The position numbers and the translations under genes were made by a program. 64,000 bases of DNA, taken from positions 93,455,234 through 93,519,233 of the forward strand of contig CM057462.1 in assembly GCA_030035585.1 (NCBI GenBank). Reading direction: 5' to 3'. This DNA comes from Dugong dugon (lineage: Eukaryota; Chordata; Mammalia; Sirenia; Dugongidae). Within the stretch, counting starts at the first letter, position 1. Each line of letters begins with the position of its first letter. Shown piece by piece: positions 24,107-35,687 of the stretch. The notes beneath the pieces are model-generated. The model made no database searches. It had not been told where the DNA came from and worked only from the letters and a program-made list of their open reading frames with translations.

Positions 24107-24224
24107 CCTCCCTCTGGGCAGCCAGATTATCGCAGTCCCTGTGAACTCATCCCTGTCTTGGCACATAAACAAGCTGAGGGAAACCGGAAAGGAGGCCTAC
24201 AACGTTAGCTACGCCTGGAAGATG
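24107..24224 (+). CDS. CACHD1: CACHD1 exon 5: extracellular linker with two N-glycosylation sequons
   Basis: 118 nt; the first base completes the serine begun in exon 4 and the exon ends on a full codon (ATG). Peptide LPLGSQIIAVPVNSSLSWHI, then NKLRETGKEAYNVSYAWKM. Two sequons, NSS and NVS, lie 20 residues apart or so and suggest an exposed, glycosylated surface between the Cache modules. Acceptor ACGCAG with a rather weak pyrimidine tract; donor GTGAGT. Confidence 0.95.
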
Positions 24225-24437
24225 GTGAGTGAGGGGAGTCTCCTTTGCCTGAGGGGCTACATGGTGCAGTGCTGTTCATGGAGAGATTTTTGGGGAACCT
24301 TGCGCTGATTATGTCACTATCAGTTTTAAAACTGATTGGAAAAATAAGCAATTCCACAGATGTTTTATAATTTTTTGTTTGTTGTTTATAAGACAATGTT
24401 CATGATTAATAAATCAAGCCACATAAAAGTAAAATAC

Positions 24438-25076
24438 CGTTGGCATTCCATATCCGCAAGTTCCGCATCCACAGATTCAACCAACCGCGGATTGAAATTA
24501 TTGTGCAGGGCACGGGAGTAGCCTCCCGCCATTTTTCAGAACTTCAGTGTCTCTTTAGCACTGGCTGTTTGAGCATTGTTCCCTCTCGTGTCTAATTTGT
24601 TCACTACTTGTGTGCACCCTGTTTCTGTGAAAAAATGGCTCCTAAAAAGCAAATGAAGCCGTCAAAGTGGTACCTCAAAGGCTAAATGTGAGTGGGTGAG
24701 AAGAGGGAGAGGAAGGAGTTGAAGGCTAGTAAGGAATGGCTGGCTAGCTCTGTAAAGTGCTACAGCCTCAAGAACTTCAAGATCACGGGTGAATCGGCAG
24801 CATCAGCGTCCCCAGAAGAGCTCAAGAAACTGAGAGAAGGAAAAGGCTACCTTCCAGAGCAAATCTTCAATTGTGATTAAACCGCTATTTACATAGCATT
24901 TACATTGTATTAGGTATTATAAGTAATCTGAAGCTAATTTAAAGTATATGGAAGGGTGTGTGGGGGTCATTTGCAAATACATGCCATTTTATATAAGTGA
25001 CTTGAGCATCCACGGATTTTGGTATCTGTGAGGGTTCCTAGCACCAATCCCCTATGGATACTAATGGAGGACTGTG
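24438..25076 (+). mobile_element. Tigger-like (pogo) DNA transposon remnant
   Basis: The left end (ccatatccgcaagttccgca, tccacagattcaaccaaccg) and right end (gagcatccacggattttggt, atctgtgagggttcctagca) are inverted versions of each other, as in Tigger elements. Inside, 24692-24880 encodes a pogo-type transposase piece with KASKEWLASSVKCYSLKNFK and GKGYLPEQIFNCD; the DETG expected next is lost. Most of the transposase is deleted. Confidence 0.85.
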
Positions 25077-25254
25077 TGTCCTTCCCTCTCTCTTGCTTTT
25101 GACCTCAGTTTCCCCAGAAGTAACCATTTTGATCAATTTCCAGAAAATTTTTATATGCATACAGACATAAATATCTTTATGGGTGTCTGGTATTACACTG
25201 AATAGATGGCCCATAATTTCCTTATTGTGCATTTAGATCATGTCCAGAACCAAA

Positions 25255-25468
25255 ACAAAACAAACTGGTTGCCATCAAGTTGATTCCAACTCATGGCAAC
25301 CCGCACATGTGTCACAGTAGGACTGCACTCCACAAAGTTTTCAATGGCTGTAATCTTACGGAAGTAGATTGCCAGGCCTTTCTTCTACACCACCACTGGT
25401 GGATTCGAACTGCCAACCTTTGGTTAGCAGCCAAGGTTAGCAAACCATATGCAGCACCCAGGGATCTT
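25255..25468 (-). mobile_element. AfroSINE (longer subfamily), antisense
   Basis: Recognised from caaactggttgccatcaagt, ccgcacatgtgtcacagtag, aagtagattgccaggccttt and tggattcgaactgccaacct. The spacer agtagattgccaggcctttctt marks the subfamily that retains the extra RTE-like middle. Confidence 0.88.
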
Positions 25469-26902
25469 AAATTACATCCAGTTTTTATCATTTTAAAACT
25501 CAGATTGTGGAAGTTGGGAATTGAAGTTTAAAAGCGTAAATCCCTTCTAATGACATTCTCCAAGAAAAAGAAATTTTAGATTAGAACTTGGGTTATTCGT
25601 ATTCAGCATGAGTGGATTGACAATTTAGCCATAACTTGCAGCACCCACCCACCTCAGTTTTCTTTTTCCAGCCTCATTCAGGTATGGGCCTCAAAAATCA
25701 TGTAAAAATAGAATCTAGCACATGCTGTCCATGTTACCTATGTTTTTCTCCCCTACTCTCCCTTCTCAGCATAGCATAACAATGTCATCATGGGGCCTTA
25801 AATACTCTAACTGACTAAAAAGAAAGAAGACTTTCATTTTTATCATGACATTTTAATCACTGAACTTAAAATGCAATCACTTGAGATTCCCTTGGATGGC
25901 AGTATCTGGTGTTTAACTTGTTGCCTCCAAATGGACCCATTTATTCATCCCCTGAAGAACTACTTATTGAACATTTACTATGGGCTGAAAGGATGAACAA
26001 GAGCAATACTTTCTGCTTTCATAGAGCATCCAGCCTAGTGGTAGATGCAGACAATGCCAGAAACAACTCAGTGCAGAGCCTGTGACTGGGATAGGAATGA
26101 GAGGAATCAGGAGTAGCCAGCATGCCTTTCTCCAACTTTCTTGTTTAGTTCTTCAAGCACCATTATGGCATAGCATTTACTAAAACAGACACTGAAGCAA
26201 ACAAAATAATGATGAAACCATTTGATAAACTTATGTTTACAAGCCTAATTGTATTGGGATATTATTCTTTGAAAATACAAATTTGAGGAAAGTCAACGTC
26301 TGGTTTGAAATTCTCTGACCCAGATCATTTTCAGAATTTTTTTGAGGATGATTATACTATCTGCCCTTACATATATATTTTTTCTTCTTCTTTCTTTAAT
26401 AAAGATGAATTGCTTAATTTTCACATCTGAAAGGGTGGCCCAGACACCAAATTTCTTAATTGAAAATAGATGCTTATATTCAAAATGAAGATTTTTTGCC
26501 TCCAGCACATCCTGATTGAAAGCAGCTCAATTATCTGCATTAATAATTATTGGCACTAAAAAGAGAAAGAAAGAAATGTAGGTATTTGTAAGACCTTCTT
26601 TGTACAGTAAATAAACCCAATGTCAGCAGTTTGGAAAGAAATATTCTCTTCTTAGAGTCGTATTTCAGTGACATTGGTAAATTCTGGCCTTTCTTCATAG
26701 CCAAGTTCAACGCTCTAAAATTGGGGTAGTGGTAGTAACATCAGAACCTGTCTAACTTCAGGGAGGATAATGACCAGAATCAGCCCAAAGCTTATTCCCA
26801 TGAGGTGGAGGTCAGACATACCTCCACCCTCCAACCGTTTTTACCAGTCTAATGCCAGCCATCCCTCCTACAGTACTCTCTACTTCTCTTCTAGTTTCGA
26901 GA
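25469..26902. other. Intronic sequence, nothing recognised
   Basis: No exon, RNA gene or nameable repeat in this AT-rich stretch. Minus-strand reading frames here are lysine/isoleucine-rich and look like chance. Confidence 0.6.
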
Positions 26903-26908
26903 ATCCAT

Positions 26909-27655
26909 TGCAACGGCCACACAGAACTCACAGACCATACTTACAGTTACGCGTTTATTAAGGAAGTAACAGAGTACAATTTGGGATCGGGATCAACAGG
27001 CTACAACTCAGGATCAGGAAGTATACAGGCGAAGTCTGGAAAGCTTCCCCAAAGAGGAGAGTACATCCCTCCCGTCTTTAGTACGAGATAGCTCTCTCAG
27101 CTCCTCTCAGCTGTGCAAGCAAGCAGGCCCCTCTCTTAGCTGTGCAGACCTCCTCTTAGCCCCCTCAGGACAAGCTCCTCTTGGTCCTGCCATCTGTCAC
27201 CACCGACTCTGTCGCAGGGCTCCTTACAAGCCTACAGTTGCTAGCTCTGCCACTGGGCCCCTTCATGGCCTCTCACTGTCTTCAGTGTCACAGCCCCAGT
27301 GTTACAACCCTTGACCTGTGTTACAGCTTTTTTAGGAGGTTGCTTGCCTTCTCTCTCTCTCTCTGCTTCTCTCTTGCCTTTTCTCCATTCTGCTTCTTCC
27401 TGCTTCCTGTCTGAAAAACTTCTATGGGGTTGGCTGCATATATACACAAAATCCTTGTCAATTTCCAGGCACGGCCCTCCCAACCAGGGTCATGAACTGA
27501 CCAATCCCCTTCTGGTAGGCCACAGATACTTCATTTGCATAGTCTATTGACCAATCCCTACAAGGTGCGTACCAATCACAGGGCAGGCTGTAGCCCAAGG
27601 CCAGACAAAAAGTTTCAAACCTCAAATTGTTTACAAGCTTACCCAGGAAATGTCA
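26909..27655 (-). mobile_element. Probable solo LTR of an endogenous retrovirus, antisense
   Basis: A 747-bp unit bounded by TG...CA (tgcaacggcc at the left, ggaaatgtca at the right) with near-identical 6-bp flanks, atccat (26903-26908) and atccac (27656-27661). Read on the minus strand it has CCAAT-type boxes (ttggtacgcacc, gattggtcaa), a TATA-like stretch from about 27440 and a polyadenylation-type AATAAA near 26955, in the order expected of U3-R. No viral coding region is attached. Family unknown. Confidence 0.65.
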
Positions 27656-28161
27656 ATCCACCTGGACAAATGTAACAAACCCTCTGAAGGGAAAACTAGG
27701 GCAAAGGTGACTCCTCATGGTTTAGGAGAAAAATCTCTCAAGCTGTTTTTCCAAAGAACCAAGAAAAAAGGCTACATAAAGGAACTCATTTCACCACAGA
27801 TGCAATCATGTAGTCACTTCAGGTGGAAGTGTTAGCTTTCTCAGAGTTCTGAAATGATCGGGCAGTTCACTATTAAGTCAGCAATTAAGGAGGTAATAAA
27901 TAACAAGATTGAAATTTAAAAGGCTCACCTGGTTACCCAGCATGAAGAGTAAATGTTTTTGAGCTCTCTTTAATTACTTTTGGGAGGAGAAGGGGAAGTA
28001 GATACCATCTAGTCTGATGGAGTAAATGGATTCTTCTACTGAATATAATCCAAATAAATTTAGTTTATGCTGAGAATAATTGGCTAAACCGTTTAACATC
28101 AATAGATTTGGCAGGTACTGATGGATTATCTCACAGAATTAATTTAAATATAACTAGAGAG

Positions 28162-28310
28162 GGGACCTGGTGACACAGTTGTTAAGAGCTCAGCCACTAA
28201 CCAAAAGGTCAGCAGTTCAAATCCACCAGCCGCTCCTTGGAAACCCTATAGGGCAGTTCTACTGTCCTATAGGGTCACTATGAATCGGAATTGACTCGAT
28301 GGCAACGAGT
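28162..28310 (+). mobile_element. AfroSINE, short subfamily, 12-bp target duplication
   Basis: Runs gggacctggtgacacagttg, ccaaaaggtcagcagttcaa, gggtcactatgaatcggaat. The perfect direct repeat ataactagagag is at 28150-28161 and 28311-28322. It has the short middle (ccgctccttggaaaccctat). Confidence 0.95.
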
Positions 28311-28457
28311 ATAACTAGAGAGATTATGTCTGCAGCTTTAAGAGATTAATCTGTCACTGTTTAACTCAGGTCCATCTCTGAGCACTTGAGGAGGCTGTAT
28401 GCTGTGACAGAAGTATTAACTATCAGAAGATATTTGAATGTTCCCATGTTACACAGG

Positions 28458-29030
28458 CATGTGTCTTAGCCTGGGTTCTCTAAAGAAGCAAAACTAGTAA
28501 GCATATATATATACATAGAGAGAGAGATTTATCTCAAGGAAGTGGCTCACAAGGTTGTAGAGGCTGGCAAATCCCAAGTCCATGGGTCAGATGTCAGGCT
28601 GGAGGCTTCTGACTCAGGTAGCTGCAGGGACTGATGAATCCAAGAACAGCAGGTGAGACAGCAGGCTACTGGCTCACAGACTGCAGAGGCTGACGAATCC
28701 CAAGATCAGTAGACAGTATGGCCGGCCATTGGCTCAGGTCCCGAGGTCTGGAGGTCAGATGATGATCAGCCAGATGCAAGATATAGAGCAAGCAAGCAAG
28801 CTTTGCCACAATGTCCATATATATATTGGATGCAGGCCACATTCCCAAGGAAACTCCCCTTATAACTGATTGGCTGATCACATCAGATCACATCATGGAG
28901 GATGATGGCATTATTACATAACTGCCAAATCACATTGTTATGTAATTGTCAAACTACATCATTATGTAACTGCCAAACCACTGAGAATCATGGCCCAGCC
29001 AAGTTGACACACCACCTTAACCATCACAGC
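28458..29030. mobile_element. Mammalian interspersed repeat, family not assigned
   Basis: It starts gtgtcttagcctgggttctc and ends catggcccagccaagttgac then ttaaccatcaca, a pattern common at the ends of a mammalian repeat. Inside are three related blocks built on caggctggaggcttctgact / aggctactggctcac / ggccattggctcaggtcc, and three more built on attatgtaactgccaaacca, so it has grown by internal duplication. Confidence 0.6.
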
Positions 29031-29149
29031 ATGGCTCACTTCAAGACACAGATCAGATGTGCAAGCAGCAGAAAAGAATTTTTCTCTACCCATGAAGAGC
29101 CCTTTTAGGGGCATCATACTTCCTTAATGCAGAGACGTTTTTCAATTAA

Positions 29150-29382
29150 GAACACAGTAAAAAATCCAAACTAAACCCACTGTCATCAACTCAGTTCTGA
29201 CTCATGGTGACACCACGTGTGTCAGAGTAGATCTGTGCTCCATAGGGTTTTCAATGACTGAATTTTTAGAAGTGGATTGCTAGGCTTTTCTTCTGAGTGA
29301 CCTCTGGGTAGACTTGAACAACGAGGCTTTTGATGAGCAGCTGAGCTCATGGACCACTTGTGCTACACAAGAACACAATAGA
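29150..29382 (-). mobile_element. AfroSINE (longer subfamily), antisense
   Basis: Shows aaacccactgtcatcaactc, gtgtgtcagagtagatctgt, gaagtggattgctaggcttt and ggaccacttgtgctacac. Quite diverged. Confidence 0.82.
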
Positions 29383-30001
29383 AAGGCCTACATTAAAATC
29401 TGTTTCCCTTTCCACCTAAGGACTATTTATGAAGTACTGCTTTTAGATGCTTAAGGGTATATTTTATTTTTCTCTACAGAACAGATCTAATTTTAAAATT
29501 ATACCTCAGTCATTCTGGCAGGGTTTTTGTGTTTTGGTTCTTTGGAACATGTAACACAGAAAGCATAAACTCCAAAGGATGATTGTTTGAGATGGGAAGA
29601 GAGGAAATAGTAAGTGCCGCTTCAGAACACGGTGCCACTTTCTAATTCGGTGGATGGAAGAAGAGGATTAAATTCTGTTAATCTAATTGAATATCCTTGG
29701 CAGCAATACTTGAAAGGAATTCCAAGAAGATGTGAATTTCTCTTATGTTTAAAGATTCTGCAACCATCCTTACAAACTCTAAATTACACTAAACTGTAAC
29801 CTGTCTAGATAAAAATTTCTCCTTGATGACAAAGTACATTTTTTTTTTCCTTTTTTGTACTGCTTTATAAGACACTGTCCTTTTCTTCTGACTTAGCTGG
29901 TCATTACCCTCTTCGTTTATTTACACACTGTCTTTTAAATAGGTTCTGTTCTTCTTCTAAATTACAGATTTGTAGTAGAGAAGATTGTCTTCATTTTATT
30001 C

Positions 30002-30260
30002 TTTTTTTTATTCTGGTAAAATACATATATAACATAAAATTTGCCGTTTTAACCATTTTTAAGGTACAATTCAGTAACTTTAATTACATTCACAACATTG
30101 TGCAACCATCATGACTATTTCCATAACTTTTTCATTACCACACAGAAAGTCAGTACCCATTAAGCATTAGCTCTTCGTTCCCTCTTCCTCCCAGTCCCTG
30201 GTAACCACTAATCTGCTTTGGTCTCTATGCATTTGCCTATTCTAGATACTTCATATAAGT
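30002..30260 (-). mobile_element. Ancient L1 3' end, antisense
   Basis: Matches the old mammalian L1 3' UTR in reverse: tggtaaaatacatatataac, aaatttgccgttttaaccat, attcacaacattgtgcaacc, gtaaccactaatctgctttg. Non-coding. Confidence 0.75.
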
Positions 30261-30700
30261 GGGCTTGAAAAATAGTCACTTCTCAGAACATGTATTGCAA
30301 AACCAATTATCTATTTTTAAATACATTTCGAGCCCAAATAGAGATAAGTATTGTATTTTTATGCCATGTTCCAGGTTGTGTCCATTAGCCTAAGTAAGAA
30401 AAAAGGAGCTGGGGTCACGGTTTCAAAGGGACTATGTTCTAATTCTTTCATTAGCTCCAGGATTTTCTATTACATACATTAATTTCCCTCAAACAGAAAG
30501 GAGAATAGAAAATACAGCTTTTGCCAGAGATATTTTTTATCACCCCATCTTTATGTCTTCTATTCATTCAGTAAATATTTAATGAGCACTTTCTATCTAG
30601 GCACTGAAGACAGAGAGACAGCAGAAAATAATGTAGACAGAGTCCCTGCCCCATGGAAACTTCATTTTCTGTGTTAGAAATTCTTTATTGGTTTTTACAG

Positions 30701-30869
30701 GTCCAAGACACTTCCTTTATTCTGTGTATTGTGGTGATACAACCAGAAATACCTGTCAAACAACTGAAGAACCTCAACACTGTCCCCAGCAGCAAGCTAC
30801 TGTACCACCGGCTGGACCTCCTGGGCCAGCCTAGTGCTTGCCTCCACTTCAAACAGCTGGCAACTCTAG
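30701..30869 (+). CDS. CACHD1: CACHD1 exon 6: inter-module segment
   Basis: 169 nt, starting in phase 0 and ending after codon position 1. Peptide VQDTSFILCIVVIQPEIPVK, followed by a leucine-rich stretch YHRLDLLGQPSACLHF and KQLATL. The alternation of hydrophobic residues in FILCIVVI fits a buried beta strand. Acceptor TTTTTACAG, donor GTAAAA. An antisense tRNA-type SINE begins only about 55 bp downstream in the intron. Confidence 0.95.
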
Positions 30870-30923
30870 GTAAAATCTTTTGCTTCTTACCTTCCTTTGT
30901 CGTCTTACTCCTAGTCTCTCATT

Positions 30924-31254
30924 GTTAACTGCTGTCACATAGGCTCCTGACTCACAGGGACCCCATGTACAATGGTTCCTGGTCCTGTACCATCCTCATG
31001 ATCAGTTGTACTTCAGACCATTGTGATCCATAGAGTTTTCACTGGCTGATTTTAGGAAGTAGATTGCCAGGCCTTTCTTCCTAGTCCATCCTAGTCTGAA
31101 AGTGCCAGTGAAACCTATTCAGCATCAAAGCAACACACATGCCTCCACTGACAGATGGGTAGTGGTTGCGCATAAGGCGCATTGGCCGGGAATCAAACCC
31201 AGGTGTCTTACATGTAATGCAAAAAATTCTGCAACTGAACCACCACTACCTCCC
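30924..31254 (-). mobile_element. tRNA-Gly-headed SINE with RTE body, antisense
   Basis: On the minus strand it opens gtggtggttcagttgcagaa and has a B-box-type gggtttgattccc, as in a tRNA-Gly-derived head. Then come tcagtggaggcatgtgtgtt, ctaggaagaaaggcctggca and a worn RTE tail (gtgagtcaggagcc). The same arrangement is at 62157-62456. It starts about 55 bp after exon 6. Confidence 0.85.
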
Positions 31255-31867
31255 TTAATCATAGAAGCTCACCATAAATATCAGTGTAAATTTAAAAAAG
31301 AAAAAGATGTTGAAAGCCTGCAGTGCCAGGTGGTTGAGAGAGAAAAATGTGAAAAAGATTTGAAGCCTTGCCTTAGGTCGGGTTCTCCAGCAGATGCTGA
31401 GACGAGGATTAGTGTGCCCTTGATTTATTAAGAATGGGCTCTCAGAAGTAACTACCAAGGAAGTGAGCAAAGCCAGACAGGGAATGGGGAGAAGCCAAGC
31501 AAGTTTGATTTCAGGTGAAGTTCCAGCCTCAGCCTGTAGAGGGGGCTCTGGAGTGTAAATTACACTGTAGAGTTTGTCCAGACTCAAGGAAGGGAGCTAG
31601 GCTTTTATAGTCCTTAGTCACTTTCAGCTTTCTGCTAATGCTGGGCAAAAAGGTTTCAGTAGCCCAAAGACGGTCCATCAGAGAGTTGCAGGTACAGCAC
31701 ATTACAGGCAAGCACACAGATAGGGATGTAAGGGGTTGGAAGAGTGGGAAAACGGTAAAAGGGACCCAAGGGAACCTGTGTAATGCATTGACAGTAGACA
31801 GTATCCACCACAGGTTCCTATCTTCAAAAAAAGCTTAAGAAATAGGAAAGTAATTCAAAGAAAGCAA
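31255..31867. other. Intron, possible old LTR-type repeat
   Basis: The block 31374-31640 (gggttctccagcagatgctg ... tttatagtccttagtcactt) has the look of an old repeat but I cannot name it. No coding evidence. Confidence 0.35.
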
Positions 31868-31995
31868 AAGGGAATTTATATTTATTATGCCAGGTGTTTT
31901 ACATTCATCATCCGAGTTGACCTGTTACAAATGAGGACATTTGGGTTTAACAGGGATAAATAATTTTCTCAAGATAGCAAAGCTTAGATGGGACT
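31868..31995 (-). mobile_element. MIR fragment, antisense
   Basis: Shows ttatgccaggtgttttacat, tacaaatgaggacatttggg and agatagcaaagcttagatgg, a reversed MIR. Confidence 0.6.
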
Positions 31996-32634
31996 CATGC
32001 TCCTTCCTCTTGCCGTGTTGCTGCCTCTGTTATTGTGTGCTGTCATGTGCCAGACACATACTAGGCGTCTGTGGTCCATGTCAGTATCCCACCATATACT
32101 CACAGGACTGTAAAACACATAGTCTCCTTTTTCCTGGTAAACTGAGCAGAAGAGGCACATGTGGGAAGAGGCGTAAGGATTCTCCATTCCAGATGAGACC
32201 ACTGATGTTTGGGTTCCTCTTTTAAATTCCATCCTAGAGAGTTATGCCTGGGTATGATATCAGGAGAGCAGGCTGGGTTAAGTGGTCTCTGCTATGACAT
32301 GGGCCAGCAGTATAGACAGTGTAGGGGGAGCCAGTGATGTCAACCAAGGATGTTTAGATTTTAAATGTTTTATTTGCTTTGATTTAGGTTTTGGGTTTCT
32401 GTTGTTTGTTTTTATGCAAAAGAATATGTCTGTCCTTTAACTCATATTTTTAAGAAATGCTTACTGAAAAGCTAATGTGCGCATGAGTCTCTTTTAAGTG
32501 CCGTGTAGCAAGCTAAATGCTACTGTTGGTGAAAATGAGGTCACTGTTTTGAAATTTAAAACAGTGAGGAGCAGTGATTTTTCTTGAAGAAAAAATCTCA
32601 GACCTCAGTTTTTTATTTCTGATAATCCCTCATA

Positions 32635-32915
32635 GCCGAGCTGTCCAATGTGGGAGCCACTAAGCACTTGAAATGTAGCTATTTCAAATTAAGATGTACT
32701 GGAAATATAAAATACACATTAGACTTCAAAGACTTAGTACTTAATATTTCTGTGTGATTACATATTAAATGATAATATTTTAGATAGATTGGAGTCTATA
32801 AAATATATTATTGAAATTAATTTAGCTTGTTTCTTTTTGCTTTTTTTATGTGGCTACTAGAAAATTTTAAATTACATTTGTGGGTTCAGCTGTATTTTGA
32901 TTGGCCAGCACTGCC
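32635..32915. mobile_element. Short DNA-transposon-like repeat with inverted ends
   Basis: The left end gagctgtccaatgtgggagc and right end ttgattggccagcactgcc are imperfect inverted repeats, and gtagct...tgtggct elements recur inside. This matches a common mammalian non-autonomous element (xTGGCTAxTGGCTAC type), name uncertain. Confidence 0.5.
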
Positions 32916-33829
32916 TCATAGAGAGTGCCCAGAAAATGCGGTTTATGACCTCAAACCTTTACACATGATTAATTGACTAGTGTCAGGTCACCCAGGCAGA
33001 CCTCAGGCCTGTGTCTGGTTCTTCACTGGGAGCTCTATCCACCCTCCACTCATCTGCATGTTGGGCGGTAGAGCCCTGGAACAATAGAGGGGTCATCAAG
33101 GGTACTTTAGGATCAGTTGGTAATAAAAGTAAACCAAGATAATTAAGATATTCTAAAAAAAGAATAGAAAATAAAAGAAACAATGGTGAATAAGGAGTTC
33201 CCATCTGATTTCATTGATGCTGAGGATTTTGAGGCAGAATATTGAATATATGTCAAAGCTCTTTCCAACAGGGCTGATGTAGGTACATGCTCTTTCTTGG
33301 TACACAAAGAGGAATTTTTTAAGAGGACATCACCGAATGCAGTTAATTTCAGTTCTGTTGACTCGGTTCTTTCTGTGTTCAATCCATCCTGCTGAACTGG
33401 CTTTTTCTAAAATGTCCAGTCTCTGTCACTATTAGAAAGGCCCACTCTCCACAGAATCTCTCTTCCTCTTAACTCTGGCCCTACAACCTTACTGTGACTT
33501 TCATGGCCCTGAAGTATGTATCGCCTTTTGACATTTCTTGTATCATTATGTTATTCGCACATTGTTGTTTTGTTCTATTTATCCGTTGTCTTTCCAAGTG
33601 GATCCTAAGTTCTTTGAGTTCAAGGACAATTCATTCATGTTCTTTCTTTCTACCTCCCTCTCTCTTTTTCTCTCTCTCCCCAATGCTACTAAGCAACATC
33701 TGAGTTATCTAACTTTTTTAAGCCTCCAGTTTTCTGCTCTTTGCTATGGCCCTAATAATGATCTCCCAGCCTACCCTACAAAGATGTCCTGAGAATTAAA
33801 TGAGTCATGGCATTATCGAGAGTAGCATC
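32916..33829. other. Intron, nothing recognised
   Basis: Includes a T/C-rich run (ccctctctctttttctctctct, about 33656-33680). No gene or nameable repeat. Confidence 0.5.
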
Positions 33830-34330
33830 TTCTGGTAATGGCAGACTAGGTGATTCTGACCCATCCTATTGAGATTTCTGACCCATCCTACTGAGAGCAA
33901 CGAAAAATACTGGATGGAAGCATTTTTTAAAAAATCTTGGAAACGCACCTAAGAACTAACATGATAGCAAGGAATTATTGGACCAAATCTAGGCAAAGAT
34001 AACACAGAGGAAAGAGCCCAGTACTCAAACCATTTTTGCAATATAAATAGTTACCAATCCAGAAGAAACAGTTGTGAAATTGAACTGTGTGTGCTTTAGG
34101 TGCCTTCTTGGAGGCTAGGGAGAAAGACAAAAGTCAAATTCAGGATCCCCAAAAGATCTAGACCCTAAAATAAATGCAACAATTCCTCTTGCCTCCCCGC
34201 AACTTTGCCCCAACAAACACACATACGTGCTTTTAGCAGAGATCTTTAGGATATGGGTGAACCTCAGATAAATCAGGCCTTGACTTGGGATTCCTGGCAT
34301 CTGAGTGACCTGCGGAATCCCAAGCATTAA
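33830..34330 (+). mobile_element. Ancient L1 5' region, possible
   Basis: It starts tggtaatggcagactaggtg then gaaaaatactggatggaag and ttggaaacgcacctaag, which resembles the start of old mammalian L1 5' UTRs. Strongly diverged. Confidence 0.45.
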
Positions 34331-34984
34331 ACTTGAAACAAAATGGTCATGAACTAGTTGAATACATAGTCACACAATGCAGAGCTTAGGCCAGTATACT
34401 GGCTCTTTATGGGGAACTGTTTCCACCACACCAGCCTGCCTTACCTTGGGGTGTGGCACTTGGCAAAATCAAACTACAGTCCTCTCTGGAAGAAGTTGCT
34501 CCCATCCTCTTAGGTTTCAACCCATCCCTACAAATAAGTTTTTAAATACAATGTCCAGTATAGTCAAAGATAACCAGGACACAAGGAAGCAAGACACCAT
34601 GTGTGAAACTAACAAAAGGAATCGAAATGAATGTACATATTTAAATGAGATAGGACATGTGATAGTGTTTTCTAAAGTATATTAAAACTTATAAAAATAG
34701 GATAAGATTTAATAGTAGAAAATTTCAAAGACAAAGATGTAGGGTTTTGTTTCATAATGTAATTCAATGTGGGGATTTTTGTCTTAGAGAACCAATGTTT
34801 CCCTCTTAGATAGGACCAACAATTAAATGTGACTCCATTAACTATTCTATTTCCACAAGCTTTTGTCCATGCCAAGTTTGGCTGCTGCCATCTGAGAGAA
34901 TAATTTTTTTTTTAATTTAATTTTTGTGTTTATTCCACTGTTCCATCTTTTTCCTAAATAATTATACTAATATGAACAAAAATA

Positions 34985-35260
34985 GTTAATATTTATTGAA
35001 CCCTTATAATGTGCCAAGCACTATTCTAAATGCTTTATATTTACTGACTCATTTGCTGTATACATTTTAACTCAGTAATTGTCACCATACCTCTATAAGG
35101 TTGGGGCAGTTATTTCCCCTGCTTTGCAGACAAGGAAAATATTACATATATTACAACTTGCCCAAAAACACACCACCAGGAAATGGTGGAGCCCAGTTTC
35201 AACCTCGTCTGGCTCCCGGTCGTATACTGCTTCCTCGATTCTAATAAGTATAGCATACTA
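34985..35260 (-). mobile_element. MIR, antisense
   Basis: Long reversed MIR: aacccttataatgtgccaag, cactattctaaatgctttat, gctttgcagacaaggaaaat, gtggagcccagtttcaacct, gcttcctcgatt. Confidence 0.8.
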
Positions 35261-35544
35261 TATGTGTAGATATCAGATATTTTGTACATTTGCCATTTCA
35301 GCCACTTGTACTTGTTTGTGCGGGTATTTCATCTAGTTTGCTCTTAGGACTGTAAGCTTCCTGAGAGGAGAGAATCTGGCTTTTTCCCTTTTCAGCTCCT
35401 CCCAGTGTTAAGGTCTTAGCTTTGCTTGTGGAAGACGCTAAGCCACAGAAGCTGACTGATTGGCAGCACCTCAGTGATGCTTTTGTTTGAGCCAGAGATG
35501 ATGTCTCAGTGCTCTCAGACCTGCTTTGTTTGCTTCTCTTTCAG

Positions 35545-35687
35545 AAAGTCCAACTGTCATGCTGTCTGCTGGCAGCTTTTCCTCCCCCTATGAACACCTC
35601 AGCCAGCCTGAGACAAAGCGCATGGTGGAACACTACACAGCCTACCTCAGTGACAATACCCGCCTCATTGCTAATCCGGGGCTCAAA
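35545..35687 (+). CDS. CACHD1: CACHD1 exon 7: linker before second Cache module
   Basis: 143 nt; the first two bases join G from exon 6 to make glutamate, and the exon ends on a complete lysine codon. Peptide SPTVMLSAGSFSSPYEHLSQ, then PETKRMVEHYTAYLSDNTRL and IANPGLK. The middle is likely the long N-terminal helix that precedes a double-Cache fold. Acceptor TTTCAG behind CTTTGTTTGCTTCTC; donor GTGAGT. Confidence 0.96.
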
